From positions 1 through 40,560 of the forward strand of contig JAFSAM010000050.1 in the NCBI GenBank assembly GCA_017441005.1: DNA of 40,560 nt, read 5' to 3'. A program made the translations under genes and the position numbers. Shown here in pieces: positions 7,538 to 15,927 of this stretch. Every line of letters starts with the position of its first letter. Within the stretch, counting starts at the first letter, position 1. The notes beneath the pieces are model-generated. The model saw nothing but the letters and a program-made list of their open reading frames with translations, was not told where the DNA came from and did not search any database. Origin of the DNA: Clostridia bacterium. Lineage in GTDB: Bacteria > Bacillota > Clostridia > Oscillospirales > CAG-272.

Positions 7538-8872
7538 ATGTTAAAGGCTTGTATGACTCGATGTGACATCACACCGCCAAAGGGGTTGGAGCTTGTTGGA
7601 TTTCCTCATTATGAGAGGAATAATACAGGTGTTCACGATCCGCTCTATGCCGCTTGTATGTATCTTTCCGACAACGGCAATGAGGTCGCAATGATAACTC
7701 TGGATATTCTTTATATATCCAAAAAGCACGTTGAAAAGATCCGTAAGCGTGCAGAAGAGCTTTGCGGAATAAGCGGACAAAACGTTATGGTAAGCTGCTC
7801 GCACACGCATTCCGGTCCTTGTGCGGCGGGAAGGACCGATCCCGACAAGCTTTTGGAAGGCTCGAAGCAGCCTATGGAATATATCGGTGAGATCATAGAA
7901 AAAATCGCACAGCTGATAAACGAGGCAAAGAAGAATGCCTTTGATGCGTTCTTTATGTCGGGTACTGCTGTTTGCGGTGCCGAAAGCGGTGTCGGCGGAA
8001 ACAGAAGAGTAAGAGGCGGACCTCACGATCCTTTGGTAAGCGTTTTGGCAATAAAGGACAAGGAGGATAACGTAAGAGGCGCTATAGTAAACTATACGCT
8101 TCATCCGACGTTTATCCACGAATGGAGCACTGTATGTACCGCCGATTATCCCTGTTACCTCAAGCTTGAAATGGAAGAAAAGCACAAAATGCTGTTGACG
8201 GGCTTTTCGCAGGGAACGTCGGGTAACCAGTCGAGCCGATATTTCCGTACAGGCGAAAGCTATGACGAGGCAGAGCGTGTCGGAAGAACGCTCGGAAAAG
8301 CGGCGCTTAAGGCAATCGAAAAGGGCGAATGGAAGGATACACTTGAGATCAAGACAATATCCGACAGTCTTCCGATCGAACTCAGATCATTCGGTACAGA
8401 AGAAGAGCTTCGTGCAAGGGTTGCGCATGATAAAGCCGTATACGAGGAATTATATGCAAAATACGGCAAGTCAGAAAACAGAGAAGAGTATTATCTCTGG
8501 CAGAATGCAAACCTCCGTATGCTCGGAAGTGAAAAACAGCTTGCTTATACAATTCTTTTAAACAGCGGTGCGAGGATAGAGCTTTACGAGGACGAAAACC
8601 CATCCGAGATTCAGGCGTTTAACCTCGGCGGTACTTGTATAATAGGTCTGCAGGGCGAGATATTCGTCGAATACGGACTTTGGATAAAGGCGATGGCGGG
8701 CTTCGGTACTGTAATTGTAAACGAGCTTACAAACGGAGTTCATCCCGGTTATACCTACACTCCCGAATCGCTTATGACGGGAGGATACGAAACGGGCAAC
8801 TCGCTATTGAACGAAAAATTCGGTATGCACCTTACCGAAAAAGCTATAGAAACAGCAAGAAAAATAAGATAA
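7538..8872 (+). CDS. Neutral/alkaline ceramidase-like hydrolase, copy 1
   Basis: This 444-residue protein matches the N-terminal catalytic domain of neutral ceramidases, zinc amide hydrolases. SHTHSGP (88-94) gives a metal-binding His, NYTLHPTFI (His189) gives the second, and GTSGNQSS (226-233) lies where the ceramidase nucleophile serine sits. It lacks a signal peptide and the C-terminal Ig-like domain of true ceramidases, so it is cytoplasmic and unlikely to act on ceramide. Cytoplasmic relatives of this domain appear in sugar gene clusters without assigned function. It starts 4 bp after the NagA-like gene. N-deacylation of a sugar derivative is a reasonable inference. A paralogue of identical length lies at 9871. 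Confidence 0.82.
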   Translation: MLKACMTRCDITPPKGLELVGFPHYERNNTGVHDPLYAACMYLSDNGNEVAMITLDILYISKKHVEKIRKRAEELCGISGQNVMVSCSHTHSGPCAAGRTDPDKLLEGSKQPMEYIGEIIEKIAQLINEAKKNAFDAFFMSGTAVCGAESGVGGNRRVRGGPHDPLVSVLAIKDKEDNVRGAIVNYTLHPTFIHEWSTVCTADYPCYLKLEMEEKHKMLLTGFSQGTSGNQSSRYFRTGESYDEAERVGRTLGKAALKAIEKGEWKDTLEIKTISDSLPIELRSFGTEEELRARVAHDKAVYEELYAKYGKSENREEYYLWQNANLRMLGSEKQLAYTILLNSGARIELYEDENPSEIQAFNLGGTCIIGLQGEIFVEYGLWIKAMAGFGTVIVNELTNGVHPGYTYTPESLMTGGYETGNSLLNEKFGMHLTEKAIETARKIR

Positions 8873-8888
8873 AGAGAGGAAAAAGTAT

Positions 8889-9842
8889 ATGGATTTCAAG
8901 GCTACATTCAATCACGAATTTTACCCCTTTAAGAATCAGGCAGAGATCGACAGAGTACGTAACATTACTTATGAAGACATCGTTGCAATGAACGGCAAGC
9001 ATCCGAACGGTAACCCCAATATCAAGATCACCGTCACAAGAAGCGAAGAATTTGCGATGTATAAAAATGCCGATATGCTGAAGAGGATAATCGACTCCGA
9101 CAGATACGATAAAAAGTGCGTAATGATCATGCCGAATCCCTCGCCCGGCTACCGTCAGATAGCTTATATGCTCAAAAAGCTCAAGGTCAATTGCCGTAAC
9201 GTAAAATTCTATATGATGGACGAATGGGCAGACGAGGACGGAAATATTGCTCCTCTCTCATACAAGGCAGGCTTCGGTAATGCTTTCTACCGCAATATGG
9301 TACAGCACATTCTTGAGCTTGGCTTCAAGGAAGAAAACTTTATTTATCACAGCAACAAGACCACTCCCGATTACTCTAAAATGCTTGAGCAGGACGGCGA
9401 GGCAGACGTTGTATATTCGGGACCCGGATGGCCCGGTCACATGGCGTTCATCGATCCTGTCGACGATTGGTTCAAGCCTACAATGGAGGAATATCTTGAA
9501 CAGCCCGCAAAGGTTGCCACCCTCCATCCTCTCACCATAGCGCAAAACTCTCTCCACGGAAGCTTCGGTGTATCGGGTGACATTTCAAAGGTTCCCCCGA
9601 AGGGCGCGACGATGGGTCCCCGTGACTATATAAAGGCGAAGAATTCGATCGATTTCCACAATCTCTCTACCGCAGGAACACCGGTATCGTGGCAGAGACT
9701 TACTTCACGTCTCTGTGTGTTCGGTGAGCCTTCGCAGGAGGTTCCCGCATCAATAGTACAGCTCAGAGATAAGCCTACCCACATTATTTTCGGAACAAGC
9801 GGTGCGGCAACAATAAAGGACGACGATTATTTCCAGTATTAA
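8889..9842 (+). CDS. NagB-like (glucosamine-6-P isomerase fold) protein, copy 1
   Basis: This 317-residue protein has the NagB/6-phosphogluconolactonase fold: FYMMDEWADEDGN (Asp111, the NagB MDEY position) and SGPGWPGHMAFIDP (177-190, the NagB GIGGDGHIAFNEP loop). The catalytic Asp of that loop (Asp141 in E. coli NagB) is Pro182, the His is kept (His184), and the catalytic Glu is Asp189. This suggests it is not an ordinary deaminase. It is also longer than NagB (about 266), with an extra N-terminal region. It starts 16 bp after the ceramidase-like gene with GAGAGGAAAAAG upstream. A paralogue at 11221 has the same substitutions, so they are not sequencing errors. Confidence 0.82.
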   Translation: MDFKATFNHEFYPFKNQAEIDRVRNITYEDIVAMNGKHPNGNPNIKITVTRSEEFAMYKNADMLKRIIDSDRYDKKCVMIMPNPSPGYRQIAYMLKKLKVNCRNVKFYMMDEWADEDGNIAPLSYKAGFGNAFYRNMVQHILELGFKEENFIYHSNKTTPDYSKMLEQDGEADVVYSGPGWPGHMAFIDPVDDWFKPTMEEYLEQPAKVATLHPLTIAQNSLHGSFGVSGDISKVPPKGATMGPRDYIKAKNSIDFHNLSTAGTPVSWQRLTSRLCVFGEPSQEVPASIVQLRDKPTHIIFGTSGAATIKDDDYFQY

Positions 9843-9870
9843 TAAAAAGGCAAAGAAAGGTAAAAAAATT

Positions 9871-11205
9871 ATGTTGAAAGCAGGAATGACGAGGGTAGAG
9901 ATAACCCCTCCCACGGGACTTGAATTGGCGGGATATCCCCACTACCCAAGATATAATACGGGCGCACACGATCCGCTATATGCGGCTTGTATGTACCTCG
10001 AAAACGGCGGAAACGCAGTTGCTATGGTAACTCTCGATCTGTTGTTTTTCTCGAAGGTACACGTTGCAAAGGTGCGCGAAAAGGTCGAAAAGGAATACGG
10101 TATCCCAAAGGATCACATAATGATCAGCTGTTCGCATACACATTCGGGACCTTGGGCTTCGGGCAGACTTGATATCGAAAGCCTCGAAAAGGGTCTGAAG
10201 CAGCCAAAAGAATACGTAGAGTTTTTGATCAAAACCATTACGGCACTTATAGGTGAAGCAAAGAACAATTGCTTTGATGCAAGCTTTGCTTCGGGCGTTG
10301 AGATATGCGGTGCCGAAAGCGGTGTAGGCGGAAACAGAAGAATTCCCGGCGGTCCTCATGACCCGCTTGTAAGCGTTATGGCGGTAAAGGATACCTCGGA
10401 TAAGATCAGAGGTGCTTTAGTAAACTACACTCTCCATCCGACGTTTATCCACGAGTGGAGCAACGTTTGTACTGCAGACTATCCCTGCTATCTCAAGATG
10501 GAGATGGAGGAGACTTACCCCGGTATGCTGACGGGCTTTGCACAGGGAACGTCGGGCAACCAGTCCAGCCGTTACTACCGTCAGGGCGAAAGCTATGACG
10601 AGGCAGAGCGCGTGGGACGTGTTCTCGGTAAGGCTGCTTGTAGGGTACTTGCAAAGGCTGAATGGAAAAACGATATCGAGATCAAGGCAACTAATGCGCA
10701 GGTAGAGGTCGAGCTCCGTAACTTCGGTACGGAGGAGGAGCTTCGTGCACAGGTCGCACACGATGAAGCGATCTATAAAGATCTTTACGCAAAATACGGC
10801 GACTCAAAGAATCGCGATGAATACTATCTCTGGCAGAATGCGAACCTCAAGCTTTTGGGCTCTGAGGATCAGCTCGGTTATATCCTCATGGAGAAAAAGG
10901 GAATCAAGGTCGAGCTTCTCGAAGAAGAAGTACCCGCAGAGGTTCAGGTATTCAATCTCGGAGGAACATGTGTGTTCGGTATTCAGGGCGAGGTCTTCGT
11001 CGAATACGGTCTTTGGTTGAAGGCTATGGCGGGCTTCGGTATGGTAGTTGTAAACGAGCTTTCAAACGGCGTATTGCCGGGATATCTGTATACCCCCGAA
11101 TCTTTGATCACGGGCGGATACGAAACCGATACGTCTATGCTCGGCGAAGGCTTTGGCAAGAAGATGATAGACAAGGCTCTTGAAATTGTTGAAAAGGTTA
11201 AGTAA
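9871..11205 (+). CDS. Neutral/alkaline ceramidase-like hydrolase, copy 2
   Basis: This is a full-length paralogue of the protein at 7538 (444 residues, no apparent length change). It keeps SHTHSGP, NYTLHPTFIHEWS and GTSGNQSSRYYR, so the predicted zinc site and nucleophile region are intact. It also has no signal peptide. Differences are spread evenly, with the least conservation around 255-300 (the segment after GKAACRVLAKAEWK). Both copies appear functional, which argues for two related substrates or a dosage effect rather than decay. It lies 28 bp after NagB-like copy 1, with AAAGAAAGG upstream of its ATG. Confidence 0.82.
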   Translation: MLKAGMTRVEITPPTGLELAGYPHYPRYNTGAHDPLYAACMYLENGGNAVAMVTLDLLFFSKVHVAKVREKVEKEYGIPKDHIMISCSHTHSGPWASGRLDIESLEKGLKQPKEYVEFLIKTITALIGEAKNNCFDASFASGVEICGAESGVGGNRRIPGGPHDPLVSVMAVKDTSDKIRGALVNYTLHPTFIHEWSNVCTADYPCYLKMEMEETYPGMLTGFAQGTSGNQSSRYYRQGESYDEAERVGRVLGKAACRVLAKAEWKNDIEIKATNAQVEVELRNFGTEEELRAQVAHDEAIYKDLYAKYGDSKNRDEYYLWQNANLKLLGSEDQLGYILMEKKGIKVELLEEEVPAEVQVFNLGGTCVFGIQGEVFVEYGLWLKAMAGFGMVVVNELSNGVLPGYLYTPESLITGGYETDTSMLGEGFGKKMIDKALEIVEKVK

Positions 11206-11220
11206 GGAGGGTATACAAAA

Positions 11221-12174
11221 ATGGCATTCAAGGAAACATTTAAGCACGATTTTTATCCTTTTAAAAATCAGGCGGAAATAGACAGAGTACGCAACATCAC
11301 TTATGAAGAGATCGTTGCAATGAACGGCAAGCATCCGAACGGCAACCCCAATATTCAGCTCGACGTTATAAGAAACGAAGAGTTTGAAAACATTATGATC
11401 ACAGATATGCTTATGCGTATTATCGAGTCCGACAGAGAGGACAAGAAGTGCGTAATGATCATGTGCAATCCCTGTCCCACTTACCGCAAGGTTGCTTATA
11501 TGCTGAAGGAACTCGGCGTAAACTGCCGTAACGTAAAGTTCTATATGATGGACGAATGGGCAGACGAGGACGGCAACATTGCGCCCTTGTCCTACAAGGC
11601 AGGCTTCGGTTATGCTTTCAATTACTTTATGGTACAGCACATCAAAGAGCTTGGCTTCAAGGAAGAAAATTTTATTTATCACAGCAATAAGACCACTCCC
11701 GATTTCTCCAAGATGCTGGAGCAGGACGGCGAGGCTGATATAGTATATTCGGGTCCCGGATGGCCGGGACACCTGGCGTTCATCGACCCCGTTGAAGATT
11801 GGTTCAAGCCCACGATGGAGGAATATCTTGAACAGCCCGCAAAGGTGGCAAGCCTCCATCCTCTTACCATTGCACAGAACTCGCTTCACGGCGGCTTCGG
11901 TTTCTCGGGCGATATATCCAAGGTTCCCCCGAAGGGCGCAATGATGGGTCCCAGAGATGCTATGAAGGCAAAGAATGTGCTTGATATGCACGGAATCACC
12001 ACAGCAGGCAGTAAGGTGACATGGCAGAGACTTACGTCACGTCTTTGCATCTTCGGACAGCCTTCACAGGAAGTTCCCGCATCTATTTTACAGCTCAGAG
12101 ATAAGCCTACCCACATCATTATGAGCAGAAATCTTGCGGCAACAATAAAAGAAGACGATTACTTCCAGTATTAA
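11221..12174 (+). CDS. NagB-like (glucosamine-6-P isomerase fold) protein, copy 2
   Basis: This is a paralogue of the protein at 8889 with the same length (317 residues) and nearly the same sequence in the active-site loops: FYMMDEWADEDGN and SGPGWPGHLAFIDP, again with Pro where NagB has Asp141. The two copies differ most near residues 45-60 and 125-140 and in a few C-terminal positions, which may alter substrate fit. A strong GGAGG site precedes the ATG, 15 bp after ceramidase-like copy 2. It is the last gene of the operon; a strong terminator follows at 12189. Confidence 0.82.
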   Translation: MAFKETFKHDFYPFKNQAEIDRVRNITYEEIVAMNGKHPNGNPNIQLDVIRNEEFENIMITDMLMRIIESDREDKKCVMIMCNPCPTYRKVAYMLKELGVNCRNVKFYMMDEWADEDGNIAPLSYKAGFGYAFNYFMVQHIKELGFKEENFIYHSNKTTPDFSKMLEQDGEADIVYSGPGWPGHLAFIDPVEDWFKPTMEEYLEQPAKVASLHPLTIAQNSLHGGFGFSGDISKVPPKGAMMGPRDAMKAKNVLDMHGITTAGSKVTWQRLTSRLCIFGQPSQEVPASILQLRDKPTHIIMSRNLAATIKEDDYFQY

Positions 12175-12188
12175 TTAAGTTAAACAGT

Positions 12189-12229
12189 AAAAAGCCCCTC
12201 AAAGGTTAACCGCTTTTGAGGGGCTTTTT
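12189..12229 (+). terminator. Intrinsic terminator of the nine-gene sugar operon
   Basis: AAAAAGCCCCTCAAA pairs with TTTTGAGGGGCTTTTT, a GC-rich stem with a T-run, starting 15 bp after the last stop codon. Confidence 0.93.
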
Positions 12230-12253
12230 GTGCATGTTTTATAAAAATGATAC

Positions 12254-12282
12254 TTGTAATCAACAAATAATTGTGGTATACT
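12254..12282 (+). promoter_or_regulatory. Probable promoter of the secreted-protein/lipoprotein block
   Basis: TTGTAA (12254-12259), a 17-nt spacer and TATACT (12277-12282) lie just after the operon terminator and 45 bases before the start of the 879-residue protein. Confidence 0.7.
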
Positions 12283-12326
12283 ATAGGTGGATTTATCCTA
12301 ACATAACAAAAAAAGGAGGGTTCTGT

Positions 12327-14966
12327 ATGAAAAAAATGTTCAAAATGTCGATTTGTTGGGTTGTGACGGTGTCTGTTTTGCTTGCCGCAATTGCCGGTAT
12401 TACAGCAACCGAAAAAGACGCAACGGCTTTAGAGGAAAGTGCCGGGGTAAATATTGCAGACAGGGTTTTGACTCCTCTGATAGTCGAGGAGGATGTTACG
12501 AAAAGAAGTGAAAACGAAAAACATTTTTTGTGTGATGACGGAACGTATATAGCAATCAAATATCCGGTTGCTGTTCATAAATTCGAGAACGGCGAGTGGG
12601 TTGATAATGAATATGAGTTAACCGTAACCGATGCGAAAATAACCCCCAAAGAAGACGGTGGGTGGGCATCATTGGCAGTAACCCCTGTTACAGGAGAAAA
12701 ACTTGTGTCTGTGAAAGCAGACGGTTATGATGTCAGTTGGGAAGTCGAGGTATTAAAATCCAATAAAATAAGCGCAAGTAAGCAGGCATTAGGTAAAACT
12801 GACGAGATGGTCAATACGTTTGGAATTAATAATAATGTCAGCGCATTGGTAAAGACAACGGAACAAGTATCAGTTGCAAACAGTAACAGGATCGCAGAAA
12901 AGTCGGAAAATACATTTAGTGAAGTGAGTGCGCAAAAAAACAGCATAAAAAAAGAAATAAACAGTTTAAAATACGATTTGGAAACCATTACCGATAACCC
13001 GGTTATAAAAGAAACAAACAGAGTTGTTGAAACGTATAATAGGGAACAAATATTGAATTTTTCCGCCCCGCAGTCAGTTGTAGAATATAACTGTGCTTTT
13101 GGTGAAGACATTACATTAAGATATTTATATTCTCCAAACCGAATAAACGAAGAGATCGTACTTGATTCATTAAATGGATTCAAAGCGTATTGTATGAAGA
13201 TGGATACGGACGGACTTACGGCGGTTTTGGACGTTACCAACAAGGTGTATTTAAAAGATTCACTAAATAATACTGTAATAACTATTGCTGCCCCTTATAT
13301 GTATGACAGTAATGACGTATTGTCTACAGACGTAGAAGTATCTTTGTTACAAAAAGGAGACGTATGCATAATAACGTATACACCTGACGAAGAATGGTTA
13401 AATTCATCTGAGCGTTCATGGCCCGTTGTAATTGACCCGGTAGTATCAAATTCTGTAAATGTTCCTCAGATAGATCAGCTTGATAATTACGTATATTCGG
13501 GACAACCGTATGCGGTCGATGACTGTTCTCCTACGCTCAAGGTAGGATATGAGGGGGGCGCTGAACATTGGACATACTGGGGAGTACAGGATTGGATTCC
13601 TTCGATGCCATCTGGAGCCAATATAGTAGGGATAGATTTTAATATTAGATTCCAAGGCGGCACAACTACTATGGGCGATATTGGATTGTATTTTGTTGGT
13701 GGAAATACATTAGATACTTATAATCTAACGTGGTACAATAAACCAGCATTAAACGATTTGATTGACACTAAAACGTCTGTTCCCGCTGATTTATGGTTAT
13801 CTTTTTCGAGCGGTTCTTTAAGTGCACAGATGATTGAAAATCACGAGTATTCTATATCTTATATTGATTTTGCACTGAAATATACATCTTATTGTAACGA
13901 CTTCAATTGGTTTTTCTCATCAGACTACAGACCTAACGGAAGTTTGAGCTATATTCCGTATCTTGAAGTAAGGTATAATTATGGTTTTGTTGAACGAACA
14001 GGTAGATTCAGTTTGCAAAATGTAAAAAGCTCTCGGTATTTGACTGTGTTGAATGGCAGTGCGGTTAATAATGCCTCCGTTGTGCAGGCTTATGCGGCAG
14101 AGGAAACGTTTTATGATCATCAAACATGGGAAATTCAGTACGATAATAATGCGGGTTGTCATAGTATAGCATCTATGATTTCGACAAACTACAGATTGGT
14201 TTGCGGAACAAATAACAGTGCTGTAATTTCAAGTAATTCTACCTCGGTGTTAGATGAATGGAAAATTGAAAAAACGAGTAACGGTAGGTATATAATATCA
14301 TTAAAAGACAATCCAATGTCGGTTTTGGCTGTAAGCGGGGGTTCAATGTCTGAAAATGCAGCAGTATGTGTGACAACTTACACAGGCGACGATAGTCAAT
14401 TGTGGCTGCTGAACCAACAGCCGTTGCCGGTTAATGGTTCGGAAATAAGTTATTCAATGGCATGCTATCAATGGGATAATGCCGCTACACTCAAATGTAA
14501 TTGTTATTCGTATGCTATTGACAATCAATTACATATAAGTAGTGGTTATGTATGGCGCGAACAAATGCCGGGAGCATTTTCGTTAAATGGTTTTACAAGT
14601 GAGTTGAGTGATAGTACTATTGGAGAATTTATAGCTTGTATTGAGAATGATTTTAAAGCTTATTTTGGAGCGAATGATTCTACTGTTAATAATTATTTTA
14701 AGCCGATAGGACAATATGAAGTGTGTCCTACAGAAATGTATAAAATAGCTTTGGTATATAGTGGGGGTGGAGGTTTTCATTTATACAGGCAAAATAGTGA
14801 TGGATTATGGTCACACACAACAAATGATGTGCCGATTTCACGAGTGGATTCATCGAATCAAGTAATTGTAGATCCTCAAAACGCCGATAGAGATAGTTAT
14901 AATAAATTCTATGGTTATTTTGCTGTACGACCGTGGAACAGATTGTACCCAATTACGACAAATTAA
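12327..14966 (+). CDS. Secreted modular protein: DNRLRE-like, ricin-like and C-terminal Cys/His domain
   Basis: This 879-residue exported protein has a signal peptide (MKKMFKMSICWVVTVSVLLAAIAGITA, no lipobox). After a linker of charged and Ser/Asn-rich sequence, residues of about 373-555 resemble a DNRLRE/carbohydrate-binding jelly-roll module. Residues of about 556-700 form a ricin-type beta-trefoil with HQTW and SQLW repeats. The C-terminus (about 705-879) has NCYSYAI (Cys726), a GGGGFHLYRQNSDGLWSH segment (His818) and a following DPQNADRD, a layout that suggests a papain-like/NlpC-type cysteine hydrolase domain. GGAGGG precedes the ATG at 12327; an upstream in-frame ATG at 12234 lies between terminator and promoter. 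The composition is AT-richer than the operon before it. The lipoprotein gene starts 13 bp downstream. The enzymatic activity is inferred only. Confidence 0.75.
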   Translation: MKKMFKMSICWVVTVSVLLAAIAGITATEKDATALEESAGVNIADRVLTPLIVEEDVTKRSENEKHFLCDDGTYIAIKYPVAVHKFENGEWVDNEYELTVTDAKITPKEDGGWASLAVTPVTGEKLVSVKADGYDVSWEVEVLKSNKISASKQALGKTDEMVNTFGINNNVSALVKTTEQVSVANSNRIAEKSENTFSEVSAQKNSIKKEINSLKYDLETITDNPVIKETNRVVETYNREQILNFSAPQSVVEYNCAFGEDITLRYLYSPNRINEEIVLDSLNGFKAYCMKMDTDGLTAVLDVTNKVYLKDSLNNTVITIAAPYMYDSNDVLSTDVEVSLLQKGDVCIITYTPDEEWLNSSERSWPVVIDPVVSNSVNVPQIDQLDNYVYSGQPYAVDDCSPTLKVGYEGGAEHWTYWGVQDWIPSMPSGANIVGIDFNIRFQGGTTTMGDIGLYFVGGNTLDTYNLTWYNKPALNDLIDTKTSVPADLWLSFSSGSLSAQMIENHEYSISYIDFALKYTSYCNDFNWFFSSDYRPNGSLSYIPYLEVRYNYGFVERTGRFSLQNVKSSRYLTVLNGSAVNNASVVQAYAAEETFYDHQTWEIQYDNNAGCHSIASMISTNYRLVCGTNNSAVISSNSTSVLDEWKIEKTSNGRYIISLKDNPMSVLAVSGGSMSENAAVCVTTYTGDDSQLWLLNQQPLPVNGSEISYSMACYQWDNAATLKCNCYSYAIDNQLHISSGYVWREQMPGAFSLNGFTSELSDSTIGEFIACIENDFKAYFGANDSTVNNYFKPIGQYEVCPTEMYKIALVYSGGGGFHLYRQNSDGLWSHTTNDVPISRVDSSNQVIVDPQNADRDSYNKFYGYFAVRPWNRLYPITTN

Positions 14967-14979
14967 AAGGAGCAGGGCA

Positions 14980-15909
14980 ATGAAAAAATTAATAATACTA
15001 TTATTACTTTGCTTATTTTTAGTTTCGTGTGAAGGCAAAAACAATAGCGAGAAAAGTGACATAACCGAAAGCGAAACACAAGTAGAAACAGAATCCGAGA
15101 CCGAACGTATAGATTTAAATAAAGAAATATCGGAGAATTACACAAACAAGGTTGTTTCTTACGAAGCTTTTATGGAGTTTTATGAGGACTATCCTTGTGA
15201 TACAAATAATCATAAAAACTATCCAACATATTATGAGCTTGTAAAAGCATTGGATAGTACAGGAATAAACACAAGTGATAATATGTATCGTTATGAATGG
15301 GAACTTGATAACGGGATGTATCTTCATGCATATTTTCTTTATACGGAATATAAGGCAGGAGAATTGCCAATAGAAATCAGTTCTTATAGAATTTTTATTC
15401 ACAGATTTTCATACAATCCGGAGGTGATAAAACAGTACAGAAATTATTCACAGTATTTGTACGATATATATTATCACACCAGGTTTAATGACTATTTTTC
15501 TTTTGTGGATTGGATTGAATATGCTGATATGCCACGAATGAGCAATACGAAAATATATACTGACGAAGAGGTGGATCGGATTTTAGAAGAAAGAATAATT
15601 CGACCTGTTGATAAAAAAGCAGCATTAAGTTTAAAGGATGGTATGACTTATCGAGAAGCTGTAGCCTTACTTGGTAGTTGCGGTGAAGAATGGTCTGGAA
15701 TATATGTGCGTTGGAAGGTGGATGATAATTTTTATTTGCTGGCAAAATATACCCTAATGAATAACCCATTTGTGAACCCCGATGTTGACCTTTATTTGAT
15801 TAAGTATGCGCCGTCAAGTGAGTTTACTAACATACCGAATGAAAGTTCATCCAGATATTATAATCACTATTATTACACAAATTATTTGAGGGTATTTATT
15901 TGGGATTAG
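14980..15909 (+). CDS. Lipoprotein, tandem paralogue 1 (two BamE/BLIP-like repeats)
   Basis: This 309-residue protein has a lipoprotein signal (MKKLIILLLLCLFLVSC, lipidated Cys17) and an acidic, Glu/Ser/Thr-rich linker. Two repeats follow, each with the pattern of a short helix, a 'xLLGSTGK' turn and a 'YEW..DNG.YLHAYF' strand: about 75-125 (TYYELVKALDSTG...YRYEWELDNGMYLHAYF) and about 215-255 (LKDGMTYREAVALLGSCG...VRWKVDDNFYLLAKY). This resembles the BamE/BLIP-like fold that often binds other proteins. AAAAGGAGC precedes the ATG at 14980. It is 13 bp after the secreted protein gene, so probably co-transcribed. No known function. Confidence 0.72.
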   Translation: MKKLIILLLLCLFLVSCEGKNNSEKSDITESETQVETESETERIDLNKEISENYTNKVVSYEAFMEFYEDYPCDTNNHKNYPTYYELVKALDSTGINTSDNMYRYEWELDNGMYLHAYFLYTEYKAGELPIEISSYRIFIHRFSYNPEVIKQYRNYSQYLYDIYYHTRFNDYFSFVDWIEYADMPRMSNTKIYTDEEVDRILEERIIRPVDKKAALSLKDGMTYREAVALLGSCGEEWSGIYVRWKVDDNFYLLAKYTLMNNPFVNPDVDLYLIKYAPSSEFTNIPNESSSRYYNHYYYTNYLRVFIWD

Positions 15910-15927
15910 TGTAAAAGGAGCAAAGGA

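Noticed and set aside
7538..11205. True ceramidases acting on host sphingolipids
   Set aside because: There is no signal peptide, the C-terminal domain of ceramidases is missing, and the genes sit inside a sugar operon.
7538..12174. Transposon-borne duplication
   Set aside because: I see no transposase, terminal inverted repeats or target duplications at the edges; the two units simply abut within one operon.
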